Assembly: GCA_039545275.1 (NCBI GenBank)
Contig: BCHS01000007.1
Coordinates: forward strand, 124,001-188,000
Reading direction: 5' to 3'
Length of the DNA stretch: 64,000 nt
Source of the DNA: Pseudomicrostroma phylloplanum
Taxonomy: Eukaryota; Basidiomycota; Exobasidiomycetes; Microstromatales
A model generated the notes under the pieces. The model was not told the origin of the DNA and searched no databases. It was given only the letters and a program-made list of their open reading frames with translations. Positions within the stretch are counted from its first letter, which is position 1. Every line of letters starts with the position of its first letter. A program made the translations under genes and the position numbers. Below, in pieces: positions 8,823 to 18,988 of the stretch.

Positions 8823-10887
8823 TCAAGCCCCTCCGCTTCTCTTCAGCTCCATCTCGCCATGGTAGTACCAGCCGACAGTGGTGCTGGCCGTCTCCGCATC
8901 TTCTCCCACGGCCGATTCACCGAAACCTTCCACCTCCCATCGACCTTTTGTCTGGTACTGCTGTTGGCGCTCAGCGAAAGTCGCCTCTTCGGCAGTAAAA
9001 TCCTGCTGTTTATCTTCCCCGGTCCCATTCTGGCTGGCCGTATTACCCAAAGGTACCCTGGCATCAAACTCCCAGAGCCTACCGGCGCCGGCGCCAAACA
9101 GCCGGCCATGCTCGCCCACTACGCTGTACGTGGGAAAGTCAGCCGACGGAGCAGGCGGGTACATGGTCGATCCTTCTCTGGGTCTGGGTCGAGGTACCGC
9201 TCGCCCATTCTCCTCCCGGCCTTGGCCTTGATCCCACGCTATGGCAGTCTGGCTCTGAGCACTACCCTGCGCATCCTTGCCCATCTCGAAAAGCTTGACG
9301 ATACCATGCCTGGCGGTTCCAATGGCGAAGCCGTCGCTCTTGCTGCCTACACCTAGCACGATAGAGTAGACCGGCGATGGGTCGTATCGGTCCGTGTATC
9401 TTTGCTCGGGTAGCAATATGCTGACAGGTTCTCTTTGCGAGCTAGTAGCGGCTGCATCACCTGCATTTCCAATGAGTCGATCGTCCAATTGACGCAGATC
9501 CCAGATTCGAACAAGACCATCGTAGCAGCCTGCGAAGAGGAGGTGCGGCGGGAAGGTCGGGTTATCCGAGGAATTGGACGAGGTGACGGCATAGGCGCTC
9601 AGCACTTGGGGGGTCAGAGAGCTAGACACTCGAAGAGAAGTATACGGAGGCTCCGAGCGAGCGCCAGAGGACGCTAAGAGCCAGGAAGCGGCGTAGAGCT
9701 GTAAGGAAAGACGCAGATCAGTCAGCAGAAAGATCGTGACCGGCTAGCTGTCTCATTTGTGCGCTCACCCTAAGAAAGTCAACGCCCTGACAGCCCACTA
9801 CTAGCCATGGGGACGACCCATCCCAAGTAGTTCCCAAGTGGATAGACCAGGGTCTCGCATCGATTTTCCAGCTGGAGAGGAGCCGTAGTCTGTCTCCCAC
9901 ATCCTGCGGAGCATCTGCGGCGCCTTCCTCGTCCTGTCGACCGATCGGGGCAATAGTCTCCTCCTTGCACCTGGAGCCTTCGGGAAGCTCAAAGACAACA
10001 ATCTCACCACCCTTCCAAGCTACTGAGATCAGACTATGAGAGGCCAGATAGGAGATGGCCTGTACGGAGCTCGCAGACGAAGTGTCGGGCTGGTATGACG
10101 TGATAAGGCGTTGAGAGCTGCTCTTGTGCCAGGGCGTGCCCTCCCACTGCCACACCTCCAGCTTGCCGTCAACTCTTCCAATCAGAACCAGATGGCCGTT
10201 GTCGATGAGCTCCATCGCGCTGATGTCCTCCCATGCTGTTGGAGACTCGCTTGAAGGGTCTCGCAGCAGCGTCACCACTTGTGGCTGGCCCTTCTTGACG
10301 CCCTTCTTCGATTGCAGAAGCTCTGCGGACCAGAAGCAGAGACTGGACTTTAGCGCCATGATGAGACCTCCCGCACAGAGCCGTAAGATGGGCATGGCTT
10401 GATTCTGGCGTGAAAGGGCCTGATACGAAATGTGGGGGCGTCCTCTACCTCGTGAACCCCTTCCCCGTCCCGATCTGCCTTGATCATTGTGGGCCTTCCC
10501 GTTGAAGCCTACAAGTCCGAGTGGTGACGGCAAGTCGACAAAGTGGATCTGCCTGGCGAGGAAGGTCTTGCGTTGCCACGCCCGATCGATGCCCAGCAGA
10601 GCCTTGACAGCTTCACGGCCTTTCGCATCTACCCTTGTCTCGTCTTTGAGTATCCGATTGCGTCTCGAGGCTGTACTGTTCACGAGCCAAGCGGACCAGC
10701 CATGTAGGTCCACTGCTGTATGTAGCGGCTTCGAGACGAGGCAGAGAGAGGCAAGGTCGGACAGGCACAGGTGGAGGAGAGTCTGGGTGAGGAGCTCTGG
10801 AGGCAGAGACGCTAGTGTCGGAGCGTTTTCGGAGTTCGTAGATGTTGTCCGGTGTATGCTGCCGTTACCTCTGGAGCTCGCTGGCAT
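8823..10887 (-). CDS. F-box and WD40-repeat protein
   Basis: Two exons (10887-9769 and 9698-8823) joined at GTGAGC and TTACAG give 664 residues. An F-box is present near residues 25-60 (LASLPPELLTQTLLHLCLSDLASLCLVSK), followed by degenerate WD40 repeats ending in motifs such as GKLEVWQWEG, GCYDGLVRIWDLRQ and GIVKLFEMG. Such proteins are substrate receptors of SCF ubiquitin ligases: the F-box binds Skp1 and the propeller binds the substrate. An Arg/Gly-rich loop lies around residues 155-170. The target is not predictable. The start at 10887 has the first ATG of the frame that keeps the F-box near the N-terminus. It is convergent with the DUF1989 gene, 115 bases away. Confidence 0.8.
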
Positions 10888-11297
10888 GGTACCGTGAGCC
10901 GAGTACAAGGTAATGGAAAGCTGAAGAGGCGCAAGAGAGACAATCGGCAGGGAGTACCATGACTCTATGCGCCCCACCTCGGGCCCCACCCCGCCACTTC
11001 CTTCCCGATCGCGTGCGTCCCTTTCCGCTTCTGCTGCCGGAAGCGATGGAAGTGACCCCTTTCTCCTTTGTCCTCTTGATCAGCTCAAAGATGCTTTGAC
11101 CTCCATCGCGGGTCAACGAGCACCCAAGGTGCTTGTCGACGTCGGGATACTGCGCTGCTACTGTCTCCGCATGTTCGTGGTGTTCTCTCAATACGTCCTT
11201 TACGACTCTCGACTTCTAACGACCTTTACGAACCAGACCATTGCAACGCCTTCATGCGCTCAGCGTTTACTGTCTTCGAACCAAGCCTACGAACTCA
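10888..11297. promoter_or_regulatory. Divergent promoter of the F-box and ArfGAP genes
   Basis: This is a 410-base interval between divergent ATGs. The right part is pyrimidine-rich on the plus strand (for example around 11190-11240), as expected of a fungal promoter or leader. The frame of the ArfGAP gene is open to 11241 but has no ATG before 11298. No specific element was recognised. Confidence 0.5.
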
Positions 11298-14288
11298 ATG
11301 GTGTCCATATACGAGCAGTACGAGCAGTCACAGACTATGACCTCTTCTCAATACCCTACAGCTATACCCTTCGATCACACAGAGATCTCCCTTGCTGACA
11401 TCGAGGATGACTCGCCTGTGGTACGAGCTGCTATGGCAAACCTCCAGAAACGCACGAGCCAGCTACAGAAGCTGAGCAAGTCAGTCCTTCAATCTGTCGC
11501 TGAGGTCAAAGAAGCCCTGGACACCCTGAAGTTCAAGGAGGCATGCTTGGATGCCTCGCTTGCCGATCTGGCTACAGTCTTCCCCGCCTTTGGAGAAGCC
11601 GCCTTACCCCCTTTACTAGCTCGGAGGCGCACACTTGCAATCTCACGCAAGCAAGAGAAGGCAGAGCTGTGTAAGAACCTCGAAAGACCAGTCGAAGCGA
11701 TTTCAGAACAGTGCCAGGTCGCTCTCTCAGTGCAAAGGCAGTATGAACAACAAGGCAGGGAGTATTACTCTGCCACCCACAGGTGGCTCAGCGAAGGAGC
11801 CAACGCAAGTCCAGCTTTGTCTTCGGGCTCGTCTTCATCCCACGACGTCGGTAGGATAGGCTCGCCCTCCCTCAGGTCATCGAACCTCCCCGCAAGCCAT
11901 CCCGAGGAGCAGCATTTCCGGGAACTCCGCTTCCTGCTGACAAGATTGGATTTGTACGATCATCTGTTGAATCTGCATGGAGGCGACGCAGAGATGTCGC
12001 TGTTCCTGCCTGCGGAGAAGAATGGCAAGGCACTAGGCGAATCCATTGCGGAGCCCATGAGTGGTCTCATTGCTGCAGAGAAGGAAAAAGTCGAGAGTCG
12101 TCGATCAGCCTGTCAACATCGTATGGCCATCGTCCGCAACGAACTGCGCCTGAGCGATGCTGTGATACGGGGTCATTCTGCAGGTGCGTATCCATTTGGC
12201 GACCAGTCAACGCCGAGCAAGCAGGCGGGTCCCAAGTTGCAGACGGTAGCAAATTCTCGAAACGCTCTGCAATCAACCCCACGCCGACCTTCAGCACGGC
12301 TCACACCGGGTAGCCAGGAGCTGGTCAACGAAGAAATGCGATCTATACCTCCCTCTCCCTCTTCTCCGAACTTCATCAAGCCCTTTTCGAATGCTTTTCA
12401 GCGATTCAAGTCTGGCCATGCGACTTCCAGTACCAGCCTGGAAGCTCTGGCATCCCCACTCGACGCTTTGCCATACGAGGCGCCATCGGCGAATGCAGAC
12501 AGAGAGTCGATCACGAGCAAGCGACTTTCGCTCAGCCGCTCGCCTTCAGACGCCAAGAATCACTGGTCTCCCCGGCGTTCGATCAGTGTCAGGAGAGGAA
12601 GCAACATGATTCGAGAGACATCCAGTAGCAGTGGTGGACATCTTACATCGACGCCGCAGGAGCGTCCTTCTACGCCGACTTCGCCTTCCCTAATGAATGA
12701 CGGAGTGCTCCAGGCTCCAATCACTAGAAGCACCGAAGAACACTCCAAATGGCGTAGGGCTTCCTCGCAGGGCTTGATGTTTTCAAGGACACCTTCGTCT
12801 AGGCACCAGGTCAACGCCCTATCAGCCACGCACGATGCAGCATGGTCTCCACTCCCGTCCTCTAGACCACGACCCTCGCTCCCCGGCAAGCTGGCTGAGT
12901 CCCTCTCTGTCTCTGCCCGCAAGAAAGAAGGCACTCTGTGGGTGATGAGCAAGCAGGTCACCTCCAACTTCAGTTCGGATGCACCTCGATCCGCGAATAG
13001 ATCTTCCTTATGGAGCGAAGCTTGGGTTGTCCTCTCCGGCTCGGGACACCTGTCCGAATACACAGGCTGGCGGGAGAAGAAGGCCATGATGACTCCCACA
13101 CAGCCGATGATTGACTTACAGTTCGCGACAGTCCGTGAAACCCGAGCTGTAGAGCGGAAATTCGTCTTTGAGGTAGTTACGCGACAAGGACGGCGGCTCT
13201 ATCAAGCACCGACAGAGAGCGGAATGCACGAGTGGATCAAGACCATTTCGAATGCAATTGAGAGCCTGTACAATGGTACCAGCAGTATTCGACAGGTCGA
13301 CAAGGTTGCAAGGTTGGAAGGCCTTGCGTTAGCCGAGAATGGCGCTGCTACGCAACCTCCTTCCTTCGAGGGACTGATTGGCAATCCACGATGGTCTCAA
13401 AACCTTACCGATCTGGGAGTGCTGGGTCCCAAGAAGCTCTTGGGTAGCGGCAAAGAACAGAGAAGACTTCGTGGCTCAGAAGCTTGCGATGATATCGCAG
13501 ATTCGACAGGTAGCGACATCGAAGTCATGGCAGAGACCACATCGTCCGGAATCTCCAACAAGACGCCCCTGTCACGTTATGTGGCTTCCTCCAGGCGTGA
13601 GCTTGCCGTCCGCCCACAGCTGAAGCGTAGTGCGAATGACGATACAGCAATCGACCTACGCATCGAGGCTGCAGTCCACTCTAGCTTTGGAGCTGATAGC
13701 GAACAAAACAGTGTCCCGCAGTCAGCTCCCTGCTCATCTTCTAAGAGGTTCTCGCTAGACGTCCCAGCGTCAGATTGGCATCGGCAAGCCAGTTCTTCTT
13801 CTCATTCGCGCACACGCTCCGCGACGGCAGGCTACAACGCTGACAGCCTGTCCCCCTCAGGGCGACGCGCCTTGGCGCAGGAAATCGACTGCCTGTCGCG
13901 CTTGCCAGTCAATTCGCAGTGTGCAGACTGCCGAACGCCCAATCCGCGGTGGGCATCGTGGTCCTTGTGCGGATCGACCTGTTGTATCTTCGTCTGCATC
14001 ACCTGCGCAGGCATGCATCGCTCGCTGGGCGTGCACCTCTCCAAGGTCAAAAGTGTTGACCTGGACGACTGGACAGAAGAGCAGGTGGACAATGCCAGGC
14101 AATGGAACAACGTGAAGGCCAATGCGATCTGGGAGGAGTTGAGGGAGGTTGGGCCAAACTCGGAGCCTCGCAATGCTACACTCGCTCACTCCGCAAGGAA
14201 GGGCGAAAAGAGCTTGTGGAATGTAAAGTATGTAGAGCAAGCGTGGCGGGTCGACCCCTTCGGGCCCGTGAACTCTAGCCAAGGATAG
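11298..14288 (+). CDS. BAR-PH-ArfGAP protein (ACAP/centaurin-like)
   Basis: A single exon encodes 996 residues from the ATG at 11298. The N-terminal 280 residues are helical and BAR-like (VVRAAMANLQKRTSQLQKLSKS, then a long coiled region). A Ser-rich linker follows. A PH domain lies at about 545-670 (WSEAWVVLSGSGHLSEYTGW through MHEWIKTISNAIESLYNG), and an ArfGAP zinc finger starts at about 875 (CADCRTPNPRW, then CITCAGMHRSLGVHLSKVKS). The arginine finger in HRSLG is present, so GTP hydrolysis on Arf should be stimulated at curved membranes. The order matches fission yeast Cnt5-type centaurins. The zinc finger carries five additional residues including extra cysteines between the two CxxC pairs, giving 21 intervening residues where the family has about 16. 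Confidence 0.88.
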   Translation: MVSIYEQYEQSQTMTSSQYPTAIPFDHTEISLADIEDDSPVVRAAMANLQKRTSQLQKLSKSVLQSVAEVKEALDTLKFKEACLDASLADLATVFPAFGEAALPPLLARRRTLAISRKQEKAELCKNLERPVEAISEQCQVALSVQRQYEQQGREYYSATHRWLSEGANASPALSSGSSSSHDVGRIGSPSLRSSNLPASHPEEQHFRELRFLLTRLDLYDHLLNLHGGDAEMSLFLPAEKNGKALGESIAEPMSGLIAAEKEKVESRRSACQHRMAIVRNELRLSDAVIRGHSAGAYPFGDQSTPSKQAGPKLQTVANSRNALQSTPRRPSARLTPGSQELVNEEMRSIPPSPSSPNFIKPFSNAFQRFKSGHATSSTSLEALASPLDALPYEAPSANADRESITSKRLSLSRSPSDAKNHWSPRRSISVRRGSNMIRETSSSSGGHLTSTPQERPSTPTSPSLMNDGVLQAPITRSTEEHSKWRRASSQGLMFSRTPSSRHQVNALSATHDAAWSPLPSSRPRPSLPGKLAESLSVSARKKEGTLWVMSKQVTSNFSSDAPRSANRSSLWSEAWVVLSGSGHLSEYTGWREKKAMMTPTQPMIDLQFATVRETRAVERKFVFEVVTRQGRRLYQAPTESGMHEWIKTISNAIESLYNGTSSIRQVDKVARLEGLALAENGAATQPPSFEGLIGNPRWSQNLTDLGVLGPKKLLGSGKEQRRLRGSEACDDIADSTGSDIEVMAETTSSGISNKTPLSRYVASSRRELAVRPQLKRSANDDTAIDLRIEAAVHSSFGADSEQNSVPQSAPCSSSKRFSLDVPASDWHRQASSSSHSRTRSATAGYNADSLSPSGRRALAQEIDCLSRLPVNSQCADCRTPNPRWASWSLCGSTCCIFVCITCAGMHRSLGVHLSKVKSVDLDDWTEEQVDNARQWNNVKANAIWEELREVGPNSEPRNATLAHSARKGEKSLWNVKYVEQAWRVDPFGPVNSSQG

Positions 14289-14443
14289 GGGTGAGGGCAT
14301 AGCCATAGAAGATCACAGCAACCACTCTGCGCTTACTGCTTTACTCTGCTCATAATGTCGCTGCAATGGATACCTTCGCTCTCGTCTCGCAGCCGAGCTG
14401 CGATGAGCAAAGTAGCCGGTTGATTCTACCGACGTGGAATCTA

Positions 14444-14704
14444 TCATGCAGCGGGATCGGTCTTGGCGCCGTGGGGAACCAAGCCACCACCTCCACCATC
14501 TCCACCACCGCCCAGCGTCGCCCCAGCAGTGGTATTGAAGGGTACACGACTCCGCGCGCCTCTGCTTCTCCCGCTAATAGACTCCATTCTCTTGCAATGC
14601 ACACGCTTCACCTTCACCTTGATATCACATCGCTCCTGCCCTGCCCTGCCTGTGATTCCTCGCGCTGGGATTTCACTTGGGTCTCCGCCTCCGCCTGAAC
14701 TCAG
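14444..14704 (-). CDS. Probable last exon of an unidentified spliced gene
   Basis: Reading the minus strand from a candidate acceptor (AGGTAG just above 14704) to a TGA at 14446-14444 gives 86 codons with a strongly protein-like composition. It opens with a Gly-rich stretch, then a basic segment ERCDIKVKVKRVHCKRMESI, a segment RSRVPFNTTAGATL, a second Gly-rich run and the end HGAKTDPAA. It is bounded upstream by an in-frame TAG, so it must be joined to an exon further up (candidates at 14865-15160). I do not recognise the family. It would converge on the ArfGAP gene with about 155 bases between the stops. The plus strand is also open for short stretches here, so this remains a candidate. Confidence 0.45.
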   Translation of the reverse strand: MSSGGGGDPSEIPARGITGRAGQERCDIKVKVKRVHCKRMESISGRSRGARSRVPFNTTAGATLGGGGDGGGGGLVPHGAKTDPAA

Positions 14705-14962
14705 CTACCTCTGGCTCGGCTGCACTAGACTCCCTCATTGTTTGCGTCCGGCATGGAAGCCCTGGCGGAGAATCAAAGGTCGTCTGCAAGCCTCAAGCGG
14801 AATCGCTCTGGCGTGGAGCCTGAGCTTAGAAGTCTCATCCGCCTTCACGCTCATTGAGCTTACTTCTACTTCGTACCACTTGTCTCAACTTTATGAGATG
14901 TCTCGTCCAGGAAGCCATATCTGATTCTTCAGCGCCCGGCTATGGATACTGAACCGAGCTCT

Positions 14963-14974
14963 GGGGGGGGGGGG
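14963..14974 (+). repeat. G12 homopolymer
   Basis: An uninterrupted run of twelve G bases. Length calling in such runs is error-prone, so frames crossing it are unreliable. Confidence 0.9.
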
Positions 14975-15538
14975 AGGCCATCGGCGGGTCGGTCCGCTCC
15001 TCGGTCTCAATTCCGTGCCATTGGTTAGAGCGCTTGAGCCTACCACCTGCACCTGCACCGTCCGAGTGCTTGCATCTACCCCGAGATGCATGGCGTCAAG
15101 GGTCTGAGAACAGAGGACCATGTCCGGACTACTGGAGCACACCTCCCACTGGTAGGTCATGGCGTCACTACAAAGAGATAGGGGCTATCGAGAATACCCG
15201 CTACCTTCTCCCACTACTCCCAACACCCATACCCTCTCCCCTCCTGCTACATCTGTATCGCTCCTGCACACAGTCTCTTAGTCGACCTCACCTATCGAGA
15301 CTATCCTTCCACACACTAAGCTAGTACACTCTTTCCCGCCCCCGACTCATTGACTGGTCCAGACAGAAGTCTATACCCTCCGCCCATGCTTGCAGACTTC
15401 TTGCGTCCCAAGCAAGCTGCTCCCCATAGGAAGTCAAGACTCGTCAGTCTCTACAAGAGCTTCCCGGACTGTAGGCTTCAACAGCTCTGAGTCGAGACTT
15501 TGCTCTCCTCGGACCGGCTCTCAGGGCTCTTCAGCGCC

Positions 15539-18438
15539 ATGGGGTCGACCTCCACACCTCACGCGCCAAGGCGGCCAGCTCCTCCCTCGTCCGCTTCCTC
15601 CTCCAGACGCCGGGTGCTACTGCTTGTATGGTGCCTCGTCACGGCTCTGCAGCTCGCAAGCGCCGCAGGGGTCCCCATTCCTGCGCCGCATCTGCCAAGC
15701 TCCCACCCTTCTCCCACTTCTTACCCTTCCTCCCAAGCCGAAAACCTGGAGGCTGTGAGGCTCGCACAGGTGCAGAGAAGAGAGCTGGCATGGGCAGAAC
15801 CTACACCCCAGGTCAGAAAGAGGAACGTCGCGCTGGAAGGTCCTGAGCCTTCTCCTGAGCTCGTGAAGCGAGCTGCCGACGCGAACAAGAAGACCACTTC
15901 GAGCAAGAAGAAGACGACTTCTAGTACAAAGAGGAAGACAACTTCCAGTACGAAGAGGAAGACAACTTCCAGTACGAAGAGGAAGACCACTTCGAGTACA
16001 AAGAAGACTTCGAGCACCAGAAAGACAACTTCCAGCAGTAAGAAGAAGACGACTTCTAGCACCAAGAAGCCTACCTCGAGTAGCAAGAAGACGACCGCTT
16101 CCTCGCACAAGTCGACCTCCACCACAACGACAGCGCCTCCCCCTGCTCCTACCCTAGCCTCCTCCAAACTACATCTGCTCGTTCAAAACAATCTAGACTG
16201 GGCCACTCTCGATGATCATCCTAGCTTTCTTCTCTCAGAGACACTCTCAACGTATACCACGGCCTCGGTCGCTTGTGCTGGCCTCTCGGAGACGCTAGCG
16301 AGCCCGAGTAGTGCGAATGGGGACCTTCAGAAGCAGCTGTCCTACCTAATCTACAAGGGCGTACTCAGCAGTGGGATGTCCTTATGGACAAGTGACTTAC
16401 AGCTACTCACCTTGACCGGAACAGATGGAAGCTATACTCTCGCCAAATCAAGCTCCGAGACTGCAAAGTATGCTGTCCTCTGCACTCAAAGCGCTCCACG
16501 AAGAACCGCGTACACTACAGACACTTCGAGCGACTGGAACGTCAGGGTGAAGACACCTTCCGGCAGCATTGTCACCGGGTATCGGGACGGCCTCTCCTTC
16601 CGCTTCCATGCCATCCCGTACGCCAGCAGACCTCTGCGCTTTCAGTACTCTAGCGCGGACACTTCGGCGCGGGTCATCAATGCCACCGGCGGCGGGACAC
16701 GCAAGCAATGTCCACAGAGCTCAGGTGCATATACCGAGGATTGTCTGGTGCTCAGCATCTGGACGACATATTTGCCCAGTGCCTCTGCAAATTCTAGCAG
16801 CTTGGTCAGCAGCGTAGCTATCAGCAACAGCACTATCAGCAGTAGCAGCACCAGCACCACCTCGATCACTACTTCCACGGAGACGACCGGTACCACTGAA
16901 ACAGGTAGTGTACCTGCAGAGACTGCTACGACCCCCTCGGCCGACCCTACCGAGGGTAGCAGTCTGGAGTCAAGGCACATCATTGAAGCGCGTGCGACTG
17001 ACAAGGGCCTCCGCCCCGTCATGGTGTGGATCCATGGCGGAGGAAACGTAGCAGGCACCGGCCTCGACCCCACTTTCGACGGGGGCCAACTGGCATCACG
17101 AGGTGACGTGATCGTTGTGAACATCAATTATCGCCTGGGCACAATAGGCGCTCTGCCCATCAGTGGAACCCTGACCGGAAACTACGGATTGCAGGACATC
17201 GTCACTGCTCTGAAGTGGCTGAAGACCAATGCTGCCACATTCGGCGGTGATGCTTCGCAGATTACTCTCTTTGGCCAGTCCTCCGGCGCCAATCTGATCC
17301 AGATCTTGCTGGGTAATCCCTCGGCAAGTGGTCTGTTCCACAAGGTCATTCTGCAATCGGGTAAGCCTGCTGACAGCTACAATGGTGCTTTGGCTGCCGA
17401 CACGTCCGAGACCAGAGCAGCTGCAACGATCAGCGCTCTCGGCTGTACAAAATCGACGGTGGCTTCTACACTGGCTTGTCTTCGTGCTCTACCTGTCAGC
17501 GCCTTCCTATCGACGACTGTCTACTCTCAGACGACTGTCGACGACAATTTCGTGCCACAAAGGGCTTACGCACTTAATGGACGTGGTGACACTACCAACA
17601 GCGTCCCGGTGCTCATGGGTTTCATGCGTGATGAAATGGCTGCGTGAGTAGGCGAAAGCTTAAACCGCTGTCCCCTTGTGGAACCCTCACTGACGCTACC
17701 TGCATACTCGAACCCCATTACAGTCTCGGCTACGTCCCTCCTCGGACAATGGTCAATCTCAACACAGCCATGACCAACGCTGGCATCGTCAAGCGAACGC
17801 GCCAGATCGTCCTCGATAACCCAGACGTCTTTCCGCAAAGCATCCCCAACGGAGTCCAGAATCTGACTGTCTCGGTCGAAAGCTACAACAGTACCGGATC
17901 TCGTTGCGGCACGCCAGCGACTGCTTATGCCGCCCTGCGCTCTGGGGCCTTTAGTAACGTCTGGGTGTACACGCAGGACCAACGGTCCTATCAAATACCG
18001 AACTACGACCCCAATAAGGTGTGCCAGCCAACAGACGAGTCGCAGGCAGGCGACTCGAGCGCCTACTACTTGTGCCACTCGGGGGACCTTCTTTCCACCT
18101 TTGCCACGCCCATGTACGAGTTCGGCATGGGAGATCGTGATGGGCAGGACCTCGACTGGATCCGTAACGTGGTAGACCAGTGGACTTCCTTTGCCCGCAG
18201 CTCCAACCCCAACCCGACGGAGGCCTACCGCTCTGCTCGGGGTTACTCGGACGTACAGGGAGACCCTTGGCCTAAGCTCGATACATCTTCGGGAGCTGCA
18301 GCGAGTAGGATGATCAGTCTTGGACCGACGCAGATGAACGTGCCGTTGCTTTACAGTCCGGCGCAGTGCAACATTCTTGGCAACGGCATCAAGTACATCT
18401 ACAATGGAGGAGAGACCGGGGACGATGATGGCTCGTGA
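15539..18438 (+). CDS. Secreted or membrane-anchored type-B carboxylesterase with Lys/Ser/Thr stalk
   Basis: Two exons (15539-17643, 17724-18438) encode 939 residues. A hydrophobic segment near residues 25-45 (VLLLVWCLVTALQLASAAG) after three Arg fits a signal peptide or signal anchor. Residues about 115-196 consist of short repeats of the type KTTSSTKR. The esterase fold begins near 340 (VRVKTPSGSIVTGYRDG). HGGGNVAGTG supplies the oxyanion hole, GQSSG has the nucleophile Ser581, FMRDEM the acid and CHSGDLLSTF the histidine. A Ser/Thr-rich insertion of about 70 residues precedes the oxyanion block. Many Asn-x-Ser/Thr sites suggest glycosylation. The fold is certain; the substrate (lipid, cell-wall ester or xenobiotic) is not. 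Start 15539 is the first ATG; the upstream frame begins with TTG. Confidence 0.87.
15885..16128 (+). repeat. In-frame tandem repeats encoding K/T/S-rich stalk
   Basis: A 24-base unit encoding the octapeptide KTTSSTKR is repeated several times. The copies at 15937-15960 and 15961-15984 are identical, and flanking copies are diverged. Such arrays expand and contract by slippage, so stalk length may vary between strains. Confidence 0.85.
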
Positions 18439-18988
18439 TCGCGTAGCCTCGCATCCTCTCTTCTGACTTCCCTGCGCCTTTTCGCCTTTGAAAGCTCCGA
18501 ACAATACTTAGATTCCACACCTTCCCTTTGGAGCGCTCCAATCCTTCCCCTCATGTACTACTTTTGCCTGTATACTTTATCCATGTTTCCCCGGATTCGC
18601 TTCAATATACCCTACGCTACGCCTTTCTTGAGCTGCTAGTGTCACAATGACGCACCACTAGAGTGAGAAAGATGATCGAGCATCAGAGTCGGTCAGACCT
18701 TGTGTGCGAGAGCGGAGCTGTGCCGCTTCGAATGGGTCGTCGGAACGGAACGAAGTGAAGCGGTGATGCGGGGCGAGGAGATTTTAGCCCTTTCCGCTTC
18801 TGCTTTGCTTGAGCCCGATGGTGAGGTTCTTCTTGATCTGATCTTCTTGCCATTCAAACCACATCGGACGCAGCCTAGCATTGAATAGGGACAAGGTCAA
18901 ATGAGGTCAGCCTGCTTCGAGTAGCGTCAACCGCAAGTAGCTCGCCAAGCAGGTCGTCTCGACCGATCGCTTGTGGATAGCCTTCACC
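18439..18988. other. Gene-free stretch between esterase and WDR89-like genes
   Basis: These 550 bases contain the 3' flank of the esterase gene and the promoter of the WD40 gene. Around 18690-18890 all frames of both strands are open for 25-60 codons, but none has a family signature or clear splice sites, so I leave it unassigned. Confidence 0.5.

Larger units (their letters stand above)
14289..15538. other. Poorly resolved stretch with a probable unannotated gene
   Basis: These 1250 bases lie between the ArfGAP stop and the carboxylesterase start. A protein-like minus-strand exon lies at 14444-14704 (own entry). A minus-strand reading frame of 89 codons at 14891-15160 could be an upstream exon, but its splice sites are unclear. 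A run of 12 G sits at 14963-14974. From 15180 to 15350 the plus strand is pyrimidine-rich and is probably the leader or promoter of the esterase gene. Confidence 0.45.

Noticed and set aside
14752..14860. Plus-strand 34-codon frame MEALAENQRS...
   Set aside because: Ends in a stop with no usable donor, and lies opposite the probable minus-strand gene; too short to support.
15020..15045. A-box-like GGTTAGAGCG
   Set aside because: No B-box or cloverleaf downstream.
15721..16167. Minus-strand 148-codon frame rich in Val, Leu and Phe opposite the esterase stalk
   Set aside because: It is the complement of the KTTSST repeat; the hydrophobic pattern is a by-product of the repeat.
18690..18890. 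Small frames on both strands downstream of the esterase
   Set aside because: All six frames are open for 25-60 codons; none has a signature, so openness reflects composition.
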